Position numbers and translations under genes: made by a program. A stretch of DNA of 64,000 nucleotides from Pyrococcus kukulkanii. GTDB taxonomy: Archaea > Methanobacteriota_B > Thermococci > Thermococcales > Thermococcaceae. The notes below the pieces were generated by a model that was not told the origin of the DNA, made no database searches, and saw nothing but the letters and a program-made list of their open reading frames with translations. Position 1 is the stretch's first letter, and the number at the start of each line of letters is the position of its first letter. The DNA is taken from NCBI RefSeq assembly GCF_041647995.1, contig NZ_JARRIB010000003.1, forward strand, positions 124,001 through 188,000, given 5' to 3'. Shown here piece by piece: positions 31,390 to 39,862 of the stretch.

Positions 31390-32764
31390 GGGGATTTATA
31401 GCACGGCCCTAACGAAGCTCTTCCTCGACAGGGGCTTTAAGATAGTCCAGCCGAGCGATGTTATTGCCGAAAGGCTCGGCATCGAAAAGAGCTACGAGGA
31501 CTTTGACGTGGACATATACGACAAGAACCACGGGATTACAATCGTTGGAACGAAGGTTGAGGAAGTTAAGAAGGTTTTAGAGGAGGAGTTCATTGACGTA
31601 TTTTTCAGGAAGCTCCCCTACAAGCTCTACGGGATATACAAGGGAATAGTTGTAAAGAGGGACGAGAGGTACGTTTACGTCGACATAGGAAACGCCATTG
31701 GAACAGTTTTAATAGAAGAACTCCCAGATGCTACGGAAGGAGATGAAGTCGTGGTTCAGGTTAAGAAGCACAACGTTCTCCCCCACCTCAGCGTTCTTAT
31801 AACGATCCCTGGGGACTACGCGGTGTTAATTCCAAAGCCCATAGGAGTTCAGAGGCACGTAAAGATCTCAAGGAAGATAAAGGATCCAGAAGAGAGGGAG
31901 AGGCTTAGGATACTCGGTCTGAGCGTTGATCTCGGTGAGTGGGGAGTTCTCTGGAGAACGGCGGCAGCCTACAAGGACTGGAACACTTTGAGAGATGAGC
32001 TCGTAAGGCTGTCAAAGATAGCAGACAGGCTTAAGGAAGCAGACAAGTACTCAGCGCCAGCCGAGATCATAGAGGGAAGGGAAATCTACGATGTGGAGTT
32101 CGGGGGAGGAACGAAGAAGAAGCTCGACGAGATAAGGCACAAGGTAGTTCCAACCATCGAAGGGCACCACCAATTCAAGTCTTACGATCCTGAGTTCACC
32201 TTAGCCGTTGAAGTTGCCGAGGGGATACTTGCGAAGATGCCTTCCCAAAGGCAGAAGGTTAGTGAAGGCTTCATAGAGGCCGTTGTCACGAATAAAGGGC
32301 CAAAAGTTGGCTGGCTCTTCACGCTGAATCACGTTAAGCCAGATGGCCAGGTGATAAAGATAGGCCCAGGAGAGATAATAGAGGTTTCAACGAACCCGCT
32401 TAAGGTGAAGATGAAGAGGTTCCTCAGGCCCGGGAAGTTCTACGATGGACTTGAGATACCGATAGAGCATGGGGACTATGCGATAACTGAGATAGAGGCT
32501 GGAAAGTGGTGGTTCGTGCACAGGTACTATGATAAGGAGGGCAATTTAAAGGGAGAATTCTATAACATAAACACTCCAGTTGAGATTTATCCGGACAAAG
32601 CAAGGTACATTGATCTTGAAGTTGACATCGTCAGGTGGCCCGATGGAAAGAAGGAGATAATCGACAAAGACAAGCTCAAGGAGCACTACGACGATGGGAT
32701 AATAAGCGAAAGACTATACAAGGCCGTTCTAAAGATAACCCAGGAAGTCTTCGACAGGATCTGA
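31355..32764 (+). CDS. FAU-1 RNA-binding protein (RNase E/G-like S1 fold)
   Basis: Homologue of the P. furiosus AU-rich RNA-binding protein FAU-1, with an S1-like OB segment related to RNase E/G ('[30 protein letters not shown]') and the DUF402 region at the C-terminus ('[31 protein letters not shown]'). GTG 31355 is the probable start, preceded by AGAGGTGGTG; it is close to the reported N-terminus of the family. It overlaps the upstream winged-helix gene. Likely roles are RNA processing or decay. Confidence 0.9.
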   Translation: MSTESEIAVRIRGIYSTALTKLFLDRGFKIVQPSDVIAERLGIEKSYEDFDVDIYDKNHGITIVGTKVEEVKKVLEEEFIDVFFRKLPYKLYGIYKGIVVKRDERYVYVDIGNAIGTVLIEELPDATEGDEVVVQVKKHNVLPHLSVLITIPGDYAVLIPKPIGVQRHVKISRKIKDPEERERLRILGLSVDLGEWGVLWRTAAAYKDWNTLRDELVRLSKIADRLKEADKYSAPAEIIEGREIYDVEFGGGTKKKLDEIRHKVVPTIEGHHQFKSYDPEFTLAVEVAEGILAKMPSQRQKVSEGFIEAVVTNKGPKVGWLFTLNHVKPDGQVIKIGPGEIIEVSTNPLKVKMKRFLRPGKFYDGLEIPIEHGDYAITEIEAGKWWFVHRYYDKEGNLKGEFYNINTPVEIYPDKARYIDLEVDIVRWPDGKKEIIDKDKLKEHYDDGIISERLYKAVLKITQEVFDRI

Positions 32765-32793
32765 CTTTTCTTATATTTTTGATAAAACCTTAA

Positions 32794-32814
32794 ATATTAC
32801 TAATTTGGTAATAT
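32794..32814. promoter_or_regulatory. Dyad operator at the ATPase promoter
   Basis: ATATTAC-N7-GTAATAT is a perfect 7+7 bp inverted repeat. It lies between the TATA-like region (ACCTTAAATATT) and the ATG at 32820 of the ATPase gene, so a bound protein would block initiation. The ATPase itself may be the binder, by inference from similar placements at 45948 and 58468. Confidence 0.45.
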
Positions 32815-32819
32815 ACTCG

Positions 32820-34214
32820 ATGGGTAATATGTTTCACGATAGGGAGCGCGAGCTCGAAAAGCTCAACGAAATTTATTCTTTCCCGAGCTCAAGCTTTGTG
32901 GTAATCTACGGAAGGAGAAGGGTAGGGAAAACTACCCTCGTTAAAGAATTCTTAAAAGACAAGCTCGGTCTCTACTTCTTCGTTAGTGAGAAAGATGAAA
33001 CCCTGCTTCTCGAGGAATACCTCCAAGAAATTGAGGACAAGCTTTCCCCCCACATCCCACGGTACATAAAACTGAAGTTCACGTCGGTAGAGGAGATGAT
33101 CGATTTCCTACTTGAATTTTCACAAAAGAAAAAGCTAGTAGTTGTTTTTGATGAGTTTCAAAACTTCAGGACAGTAAAACCTTCTCTATTCTCATCACTT
33201 CAAAAACTCTGGGATGAAAAGAAGGAAAGCTCAAATTTGATGTTAATAGCGGTTGGTTCATACGTTGGCATGATTAAGCGCATCTTTATGGACAGAAAAG
33301 AGCCACTCTTTGGTAGAGTTGATGAATGGATAAAGCTTAAGCCCTTCGATTTTTGGAATTCTTGGATCTTCGTGCGGTCACGCATCAATATAAGTCCGGA
33401 AGACTTCGTTGAATTGTATTCAGCACTGGGTGGAATGCCAAAGTATCTCCTCTACCTTCCGCGCTATCATCGGGGAGATGTATTTAACACGTTGAAAGCC
33501 CTATTTTTCGATGAATTTGCCCCACTCAGAGAGGAAGGCCTAAACGTCCTCAAATTAGAGTTTGGGAGATTTTATAGGGCATACTTTTCAATTCTTGAGG
33601 CCGTGAGCCTGGGCTACGTCACGCCTAAGGAGATAAGTGACAAGACTGGAATGAAAATTCTGACCGTGGGGAAATATCTAAGCGAGCTAACTAATAACTA
33701 TGAATACCTGATGAGAGAAGTTCCCGTCACCGAAAATCCGCTGAAGACGAGGAAAGTCGCATACAGGATAAAGGATGAGTTCTTCAACTTCTGGTTTAGG
33801 TTCATCTATCACAACTACACGATGTTGGAGGAAAATCCTGAGAAAGTCTTTGAGAAATTTAAAATTGAATTTAAGCCCTTTGTCGGCAAAACTTACGAGA
33901 AGATAGCCCAGGAATTCGTGAAAAAACTTGATCTTGGCTTTAAACCCGAACGTGTTGGCAGATGGTGGCACAAGAGAGAGGAAGTGGACATTGTAGCGTA
34001 CAACAGACATAATGTTGCGTTATTTGAGGTAAAGTGGAGGGATCTAAACCTAAAAGATGCAGGGAGAATTTTAAGAGAGTTAGAGAGAAAAGCAGAGCTA
34101 CTCCCACTTAAAGGTACCTATATGTTTGGAATAATAGCAAGAAGGATTGAGGATAAGGAAGAGCTAAGGGAGGAAGGAGTCCTAGCTTTTGACCTTAGAG
34201 ATATCATTCGCTAA
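32820..34214 (+). CDS. Archaeal AAA ATPase (COG1672/DUF234 type)
   Basis: A 464 aa single-chain ATPase. Walker A is GRRRVGKTT, Walker B 'LVVVFDEFQNF', and 'AVGSYVGMI' matches sensor 1. A helical middle precedes a winged-helix-like part ('VTPKEISDKTGMKILTVGKYLSELT'). The C-terminus holds 'REEVDIVAYNRHNVALFEVKWR', which resembles a PD-(D/E)XK nuclease core. The family is Thermococcales-abundant, often mobile, of unknown function. It converges on radB with an 11 nt overlap. Confidence 0.78.
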   Translation: MGNMFHDRERELEKLNEIYSFPSSSFVVIYGRRRVGKTTLVKEFLKDKLGLYFFVSEKDETLLLEEYLQEIEDKLSPHIPRYIKLKFTSVEEMIDFLLEFSQKKKLVVVFDEFQNFRTVKPSLFSSLQKLWDEKKESSNLMLIAVGSYVGMIKRIFMDRKEPLFGRVDEWIKLKPFDFWNSWIFVRSRINISPEDFVELYSALGGMPKYLLYLPRYHRGDVFNTLKALFFDEFAPLREEGLNVLKLEFGRFYRAYFSILEAVSLGYVTPKEISDKTGMKILTVGKYLSELTNNYEYLMREVPVTENPLKTRKVAYRIKDEFFNFWFRFIYHNYTMLEENPEKVFEKFKIEFKPFVGKTYEKIAQEFVKKLDLGFKPERVGRWWHKREEVDIVAYNRHNVALFEVKWRDLNLKDAGRILRELERKAELLPLKGTYMFGIIARRIEDKEELREEGVLAFDLRDIIR

Positions 34215-34860
34215 CATCCTCTATCCCTTTATCGGTAATCTTGAAGTAGACCATCGTTCCCTCGGGCTTAAACCTGTGCCTCTCGAGAACGGCAACCCTT
34301 ACCCCAACCCTCAGCCTCTCGAACCTCACTATATCCTTTGTTTTGTAGCCCAAGGTGTGCTCGGCTATCGGTCTCAGGGTGTTGGAGTTCGAGTCATAGT
34401 ACACTTGATTTACGACTATTACAGCAACGTTCTTCCTTCTAGCAAGCCATTGGAGAACCTGAAGTTGCTTAGCTAGATCACCGTGATCTTTACTGCCCTC
34501 TGACCTGTAGTGAGCGGTAATTGAATCCACAACAACTAGGGAGAACTTATCATTAACGACAGTCTTGAGTTTGGATATTACCCGCCTTTGCTCCTTAAAA
34601 TCCAGGGGCTCAAAAAGTATGAACTTCTCCAAAGCCCTCTGCGGATCCAGCCCCCTGCTCTCAGCCATCTGCTTCAATCTCTCGGGAGAGAAACCACCTT
34701 CGGTGTCGATGTAAACAACCTTCCCCTCATTCAAAAGGCCAACCTGCATTGCAAAAGTCGTTTTTCCAGTGGCAAAAGCACCGTAGACCTGCAGGATAAC
34801 TCCCCTAGCTACGCCTCCCCCAAGCAACTCATCTAGAGCCTTAACCCCCGTAGTTAGCAT
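34204..34860 (-). CDS. radB: RadB, RecA-family recombinase paralogue
   Basis: Short RadA paralogue lacking the N-terminal HhH domain and any intein. Walker A is GAFATGKTT, Walker B 'LVVVDSITAHYR', and L2-like region 'NQVYYDSNSNTLRP' follows. It is implicated in recombination and interacts with DP1 in Pyrococcus. ATG 34860 (MLTTGVKAL) is favoured because TGAGGT lies upstream; an ATG 30 nt further upstream overlaps the preceding gene. The length is then 218 aa. Confidence 0.93.
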   Translation of the reverse strand: MLTTGVKALDELLGGGVARGVILQVYGAFATGKTTFAMQVGLLNEGKVVYIDTEGGFSPERLKQMAESRGLDPQRALEKFILFEPLDFKEQRRVISKLKTVVNDKFSLVVVDSITAHYRSEGSKDHGDLAKQLQVLQWLARRKNVAVIVVNQVYYDSNSNTLRPIAEHTLGYKTKDIVRFERLRVGVRVAVLERHRFKPEGTMVYFKITDKGIEDVSE

Positions 34861-34870
34861 CTCTGAAACC

Positions 34871-35503
34871 TCATACCTCAAAGCCCTCATAGGGCTTGAG
34901 ATCCTTTACAAGAACCCAAACGCGCCTCTTAACCAATTCCTGCTTAAAGCCTTCAACGTTTCCCGAGCCGTAAGTTCCGTAGTGCATTGGAACGACGATC
35001 CTTGGCCTTATTATGTCGATTATATCCACCGCCTCCCTCTCGCTCGCAGTTGATCTCCCTCCTATTGGAACCAATAATATGTCAACCCTTCCCCTAAGCC
35101 CCTTGAATGTGGGACTGTAGTACGTATCCCCAAGGTGTGCAACGCTCTTTTCGCCTTTTATGAGGTAGCCCAAGGGGTACTGGCTCGTTGGGTGTTCGGT
35201 GTAGAAGGCTTCAACCTCAACATCCCCAACATCAAATGTCTGGCCCGCCTTAACTTCCCTGACCTTCGTGAGGCCATCGCTTATTGCCATGAGGTAAACA
35301 GTTTTCGGCCCTATTACTTCAGCGTCATTAAGCCTCGCTATTAGGGGAGTTTTGCCGTAATGATCTATGTGCTCGTGAGTTATAAGGATGTAATCAACTT
35401 TCTCCATCCTGTCCTCATCTACATCAGGATAAGGATCTATCAGAATGCTCACGCCTTTCGTCTTCACGAGAAAGCATGCGTGACCGTACCAGACTATCTT
35501 CAT
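34871..35503 (-). CDS. UPF0173 metallo-beta-lactamase-fold hydrolase
   Basis: A 210 aa zinc hydrolase with the motif THEHIDHYG, an N-terminal '[10 protein letters not shown]' and downstream 'HLGDTYYS' and 'VPMHYGT' metal ligands. It belongs to the UPF0173 family of unknown substrate. GGAGGCTTGGCCA precedes the ATG. It shares a minus-strand cluster with radB, 10 nt downstream of its stop. Confidence 0.88.
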   Translation of the reverse strand: MKIVWYGHACFLVKTKGVSILIDPYPDVDEDRMEKVDYILITHEHIDHYGKTPLIARLNDAEVIGPKTVYLMAISDGLTKVREVKAGQTFDVGDVEVEAFYTEHPTSQYPLGYLIKGEKSVAHLGDTYYSPTFKGLRGRVDILLVPIGGRSTASEREAVDIIDIIRPRIVVPMHYGTYGSGNVEGFKQELVKRRVWVLVKDLKPYEGFEV

Positions 35504-35554
35504 TGGCCAAGCCTCCAGGGAATTTATTCTCGAGAGATAACTTAAAAGTTGTGG

Positions 35555-38500
35555 TTATTTCTTGGAGAAGAAGTCTTCTAAGCTTATCACTTTCTTCTTC
35601 TTAGGCTTTTCTTTTGCTTTTTTCTCCTGCTTTTTGGTCTCTTTCCTTTCCTCATTTGATTTGAAGTTCTCCAAGAGCCCACCAGATTTAACGTGACCAG
35701 TCCTTGCCTTAACCATTTTCTGGCAAATATCGTTTGGATTCACCAAGAGTGTGAGCTGTGTCTCAGGGAATAGGTACTCAAAGAGAGAATCTATGTCTCT
35801 CTCAGTGAGGCATATCCTCTGTCTTGTATAGTCCTTAACGTTATATTCGGTAACGAGCATCTTAGCCGTTCCAAGGTACTTCTCTATTGCACCTTTGCTG
35901 ACAGTTAGAACTATCTTCCCCCCACATACGGGACACTTGCCACCCATAGGGGGCCTTCTAAACTTCGTGTTGCACTTAACACACCTAAACTCCTGCCTCG
36001 TGAAGCTCCTCAAGTTACCTCTCAAATCTGGAATTAAGTGAGAGTTGAGGATCGTTTCAGCTACATAGTGTTCATCTACCGCTCTTATTCTCTTAGCAAC
36101 CTCCAACTGCCTCCTAACTTTCTCCTCCATGTCTCCCAACTGTTTGTACAGGCTGAGCTTGGGGCCTAAAGCTATGTCATCCGTGTCGTGGGTAAACTTT
36201 ATCCCGTAGTACATTTCGGGCTTTCCTAGTCTATCTTCAACTCTTTCTATAACACCAACTAGCTCTTTTGGCGATTTAAGCTCGTAAGTTGCCTCATAGA
36301 ATTCGATGGGATAGTAGCGGACTATATCCATATTGTGTACTTCGCTGTCAACTTCCCTGGGGTCTAGACGAGTAGTAATTACAAGTGGAGCATCCATCTT
36401 TCCTCCTCTCTTCTCTGGGAGGTAGTAGCGGGAGAAGTTGAGGAGGGCATCTAGGAGTAGCATAACAGAATCCTCATCTCCGTCACAATTTGCAGTAGTA
36501 ATATTATTACTAATTACTACAGTATGATATTTTGATGCACTTAGCGAGTACACGAAATCCTCGGGTGGCTCCACATATTGAACCTTAGACACCTTAAGGA
36601 GGCTAACATCTCCAACTTGAATGTCCGACAATTCAGCTTCAAAAATAGGTATCAAATCACCCTCCCTAACCTCAAACGCCCTCTTCTTCACGAACTTTCC
36701 ATCCTCATACACCAAAACGAGGTGATCGGGAGTAGTTTCAAAGCTCCTCCCGAGTTCCAGCTCAAACCTTATCAGGTGATCCGTCGCTGGAGCCTTTATA
36801 ACGTCCTCAATGTCCGTCAGAACAACTTTTCCAGTTTCGGGATCGAGGGAATAAACCTTGATGTCGGCCTTAGGTTTCCTCTTAACGTACACCATGTTCT
36901 CATAACTCTCCCCATCGAAGAGCTCATACAACTCCTTCAAGGTTATCCTCGCTGGCTTTCCGTTTATCTGCACAAGTATTGTTGTGTCCCCAGGGAAGCA
37001 GTTTCTCCTCTTTGCGGCGTGGAAGTAGGGATGAGCGTAGCCAACTAAAGCGTCGACGAAGCCTATTATCCTACCCACAATTCCCGCGGAGGTGTGTGGG
37101 GCCAGACCTATGACGAGGTGGCCAATTAAGTCCTCCATCTTCTCGGCGTTGTAGAACCTCGGCAGACCATAGAACTTCTCAAGTAGGTCATCAACAAACC
37201 TAGCAACCTTCAGCAGGTACTTGCCGGCCTCCTTGGAGAGAATTATATCCTGGGGCTTGAGCTCGACTATCTGCTCTTCGCTAACTAGCGGCTTCCCCTC
37301 AAAGTCGTGGGTGTAACCGAGCTCCCTAAGCTTCTCAACACTGACACCTATTTCCCTGGGCCTGAAGTGAGTTATTGGAGCATCTGTAGCATCGAACCTT
37401 ATCGTTCCATCCTTGAACACGTAGACATCATTCTTAGCTCTCAACAAACCTTTCTCGAGTGGCTCGGCCATCTTCCAGCCTGATGTCATTCCCATGACGC
37501 CTTTCAGCTTGTCAATTCCGTAAACTTTCACGTTCTCCATAGCCCTGTTTAACAGCTCAGAAGGCTTGATCTTCCTCTTTGCGAAAGGTCTAAGCTTAAT
37601 GTTGCACTTTGGACACGTGTAATCATAACCCTGGGCTTGACTCTCCGGATATTCGGCGTTACACTTAGGACAGACCCATATCAGTTCTTTCCTAGTTCCG
37701 CAGTTTGGACAGAGGTGCTCGGGGCCAGTATGGCCACACTTTGGACACTTGAAAAATGCTATCTCAACTTCAGCAGTTTTACCTTCCTCGGCGGCCTTCT
37801 TTATATCTCTTGAAGAACCCCCAGCGAGGCCAATCGGAAATAGAACTTGAACAGGGGGTTTCATCTTTCTCTCCTTAGCCTTTTCGGGCCTCCCCATTCT
37901 TGCCCCAATCCAACTTATTCCCCTGTCCCTAAGCTTAATCTGGTTGTTCTCATTTATTATGTCAATTACCGTGAAGAGAGGCTTAGCCTTGAACTCCCAC
38001 TCCAAATTACCTAAAGGAGTTAGCAGGGCTGCAGCCCAGGGATAATCTACTATTACCTTGCCTTCCTTAACGATGTGTGGAAGGCCTAAGAGCTCAAGGT
38101 ACCTCTTTGCATAGCCAAGAACTTCCAGGGATATTTCAACCCTTCTCGCAAACTTTATCCCCCTAAAGCTGTCCCATTCAATTTCAGCATTCCCTTTGAG
38201 GATCCTCCAGAGCTCCTCAACTTCATGTGGCTTTAAAGTGTTCCAGTAGAGGGTGTAGTAAGGGTGGAGAGGTATCTCAAGTATCTCAGAGAAGTGAATG
38301 GCAAGCTCGACAGGCGGCTTAACCCTTAGGGGGTCGTACAACATCTTTGCAAGGAAGTCTGGATCAACCTCCAAGTATTCTGATGCTTCCTCGACAGCAT
38401 CCCTTGGATTCTCTTCAAATGGTTTTAGTTCAACCTCATAAACCTCATTAACTGCCTTAACGAACTCCTGAATCCACCACTCTTCAACGTAGTTTGCTGG

Positions 38501-39862
38501 TAGTAAGGTTTGATTGTTCTCGACGAAGTCTCCAAAGGCTATTATAGCGTCGCCCAAGTAAAGGATCTCCTCAACTTGATCCCTAATCTTAAGGGCCAGC
38601 TGATAATCATCAACCCTGAGGACGCTACCGTCCTTCAGCTTCACTATTGGCCCCTCAGCCGTAGTTGCAGGAGTCACAACCGCTCCCTTTCCCGGCCTTT
38701 CGGTTTTCATCTGCGTTCCTATCGCAAGGAACTCGTCAACGAGGATCATCGTTGCCGGATTTATGCTCCAAGTGGCAAAACCGCTAACCCTGCTCCTCCC
38801 ATAACGTAACCTAAAGCCACCATTTGCCGAGGGTTGTGAGAATAAGGGTCTTCCACCGATTATCTCCTTGGCGTACTTATCGCTCGGAGCTATCTCAGCT
38901 CTAAACCTCTCGTAGAGCTCGTAGTAGAAGCCCTTCTCAACCTTAACTTTAACTTCCTCAACGGCAGTTTCCTGGGCCTTCTCCTCCTTTTCCTCCTCTT
39001 TTGATTCACCTTTCTCCTTAGCCTCAACAAACTCTTTGAGCCAGTCCCACCCTTCAATGCCCATCTTATCTATGTACTTGACGAGCTTCTTGGCCTTCTG
39101 GAGAACACCCTCAGCCAGAACGAGAATGGCTCCACCCCTCAGCTGGTTCGTCTCAACCCCAGGAACATCCCTGTGAGAAACCTCAACGTCATCCGTAGCT
39201 TCGCCTGTAATCTCTATAGGAATGTTCTTCATTGCCAGCCTAACTTCCTCTGGGGAGGGATGGTACTGCAACCTAGTTACAGCCCTGTGGTAAAGGTCAA
39301 CTTCCTCAACCATCCTCTCTATGTGCTTTTCACTCGGCTTAAACCTGTCTAAGCCAAGCTTCCTCCTGACATAGTCACCAACGAGGACGCTCAAAGCCTG
39401 AGCGGTTCCACCGGAACTCCTTATGGGGCCAGCGTAGTACAAAGCCAGATACTCACTATTATCAGCCCAAGTGTTCCTCTTTATTTTAACATCAGCTATC
39501 CCTTCTATAGGAGCTGAAACTATTCCCTCGGTAAGTATCGCTAAAGCAGTCCTCACGGCCTGTTCAGCGTACTTCTCCTTACTCCCGAAGTCCCCAAATT
39601 TCCCCTCAATTATCTCGTCAACTATCTTCAATGCCGCAATCTCCTTACCATACTCCTTAACGAGCTCCCTAATTCTCTCAGCAACGCCAGGGGGACCAAC
39701 TAAGCTCTCAACTCTCCCAGCCATGTCGGTGGCTTGTGGTATCTCCACGTCAGTTGAGGGATCCTTACCCTGGGCCCTCGCCTTCTTCGCTATCTCATAG
39801 GCCCTATCGATCTCACGCTGAAGCATCTCGAAGTACTCCTTCATTTCCTGTGGAAGATCCAT
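35555..39862 (-). CDS. polD2: DNA polymerase D large subunit DP2 with one intein
   Basis: Catalytic subunit of the archaeal replicative polymerase D. A zinc-ribbon cluster ('FKCPKCGHTGPEHLCPNC', 'CPKCNAEYP', 'CPKCNIKLR') precedes the double-psi barrel core; the active-site loop 'RRN|CDGDEDS' is split by a 171 aa intein. A second zinc finger ('CVKCNTKFRRPP...CPVC') follows. The C-terminal 'KKVISLEDFFSKK' is a PIP box-like PCNA anchor. The ATG at 39862 overlaps the DP1 stop and has GGTGGTG upstream. The mature protein is about 1264 aa. Confidence 0.97.
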   Translation of the reverse strand: MDLPQEMKEYFEMLQREIDRAYEIAKKARAQGKDPSTDVEIPQATDMAGRVESLVGPPGVAERIRELVKEYGKEIAALKIVDEIIEGKFGDFGSKEKYAEQAVRTALAILTEGIVSAPIEGIADVKIKRNTWADNSEYLALYYAGPIRSSGGTAQALSVLVGDYVRRKLGLDRFKPSEKHIERMVEEVDLYHRAVTRLQYHPSPEEVRLAMKNIPIEITGEATDDVEVSHRDVPGVETNQLRGGAILVLAEGVLQKAKKLVKYIDKMGIEGWDWLKEFVEAKEKGESKEEEKEEKAQETAVEEVKVKVEKGFYYELYERFRAEIAPSDKYAKEIIGGRPLFSQPSANGGFRLRYGRSRVSGFATWSINPATMILVDEFLAIGTQMKTERPGKGAVVTPATTAEGPIVKLKDGSVLRVDDYQLALKIRDQVEEILYLGDAIIAFGDFVENNQTLLPANYVEEWWIQEFVKAVNEVYEVELKPFEENPRDAVEEASEYLEVDPDFLAKMLYDPLRVKPPVELAIHFSEILEIPLHPYYTLYWNTLKPHEVEELWRILKGNAEIEWDSFRGIKFARRVEISLEVLGYAKRYLELLGLPHIVKEGKVIVDYPWAAALLTPLGNLEWEFKAKPLFTVIDIINENNQIKLRDRGISWIGARMGRPEKAKERKMKPPVQVLFPIGLAGGSSRDIKKAAEEGKTAEVEIAFFKCPKCGHTGPEHLCPNCGTRKELIWVCPKCNAEYPESQAQGYDYTCPKCNIKLRPFAKRKIKPSELLNRAMENVKVYGIDKLKGVMGMTSGWKMAEPLEKGLLRAKNDVYVFKDGTIRFDATDAPITHFRPREIGVSVEKLRELGYTHDFEGKPLVSEEQIVELKPQDIILSKEAGKYLLKVARFVDDLLEKFYGLPRFYNAEKMEDLIGHLVIGLAPHTSAGIVGRIIGFVDALVGYAHPYFHAAKRRNCFPGDTTILVQINGKPARITLKELYELFDGESYENMVYVKRKPKADIKVYSLDPETGKVVLTDIEDVIKAPATDHLIRFELELGRSFETTPDHLVLVYEDGKFVKKRAFEVREGDLIPIFEAELSDIQVGDVSLLKVSKVQYVEPPEDFVYSLSASKYHTVVISNNITTANCDGDEDSVMLLLDALLNFSRYYLPEKRGGKMDAPLVITTRLDPREVDSEVHNMDIVRYYPIEFYEATYELKSPKELVGVIERVEDRLGKPEMYYGIKFTHDTDDIALGPKLSLYKQLGDMEEKVRRQLEVAKRIRAVDEHYVAETILNSHLIPDLRGNLRSFTRQEFRCVKCNTKFRRPPMGGKCPVCGGKIVLTVSKGAIEKYLGTAKMLVTEYNVKDYTRQRICLTERDIDSLFEYLFPETQLTLLVNPNDICQKMVKARTGHVKSGGLLENFKSNEERKETKKQEKKAKEKPKKKKVISLEDFFSKK
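36488..37000 (-). other. DP2 mini-intein at the catalytic aspartate loop
   Basis: It extends from Cys (TGC, 37000-36998) to Asn (36490-36488), 171 residues, with Cys as +1 residue before the GDED motif. Block A 'CFPGDTTILVQINGK' and block B 'TTPDHLVLV' are normal. The usual penultimate His is replaced by Ala ('NITTAN|C'). There is no LAGLIDADG domain, so it is a mini-intein that must splice without a homing enzyme. Confidence 0.92.

Noticed and set aside
36578-37048. 156 aa plus-strand frame opposite the DP2 intein
   Set aside because: Antisense to a conserved intein and polymerase region; no own signals.
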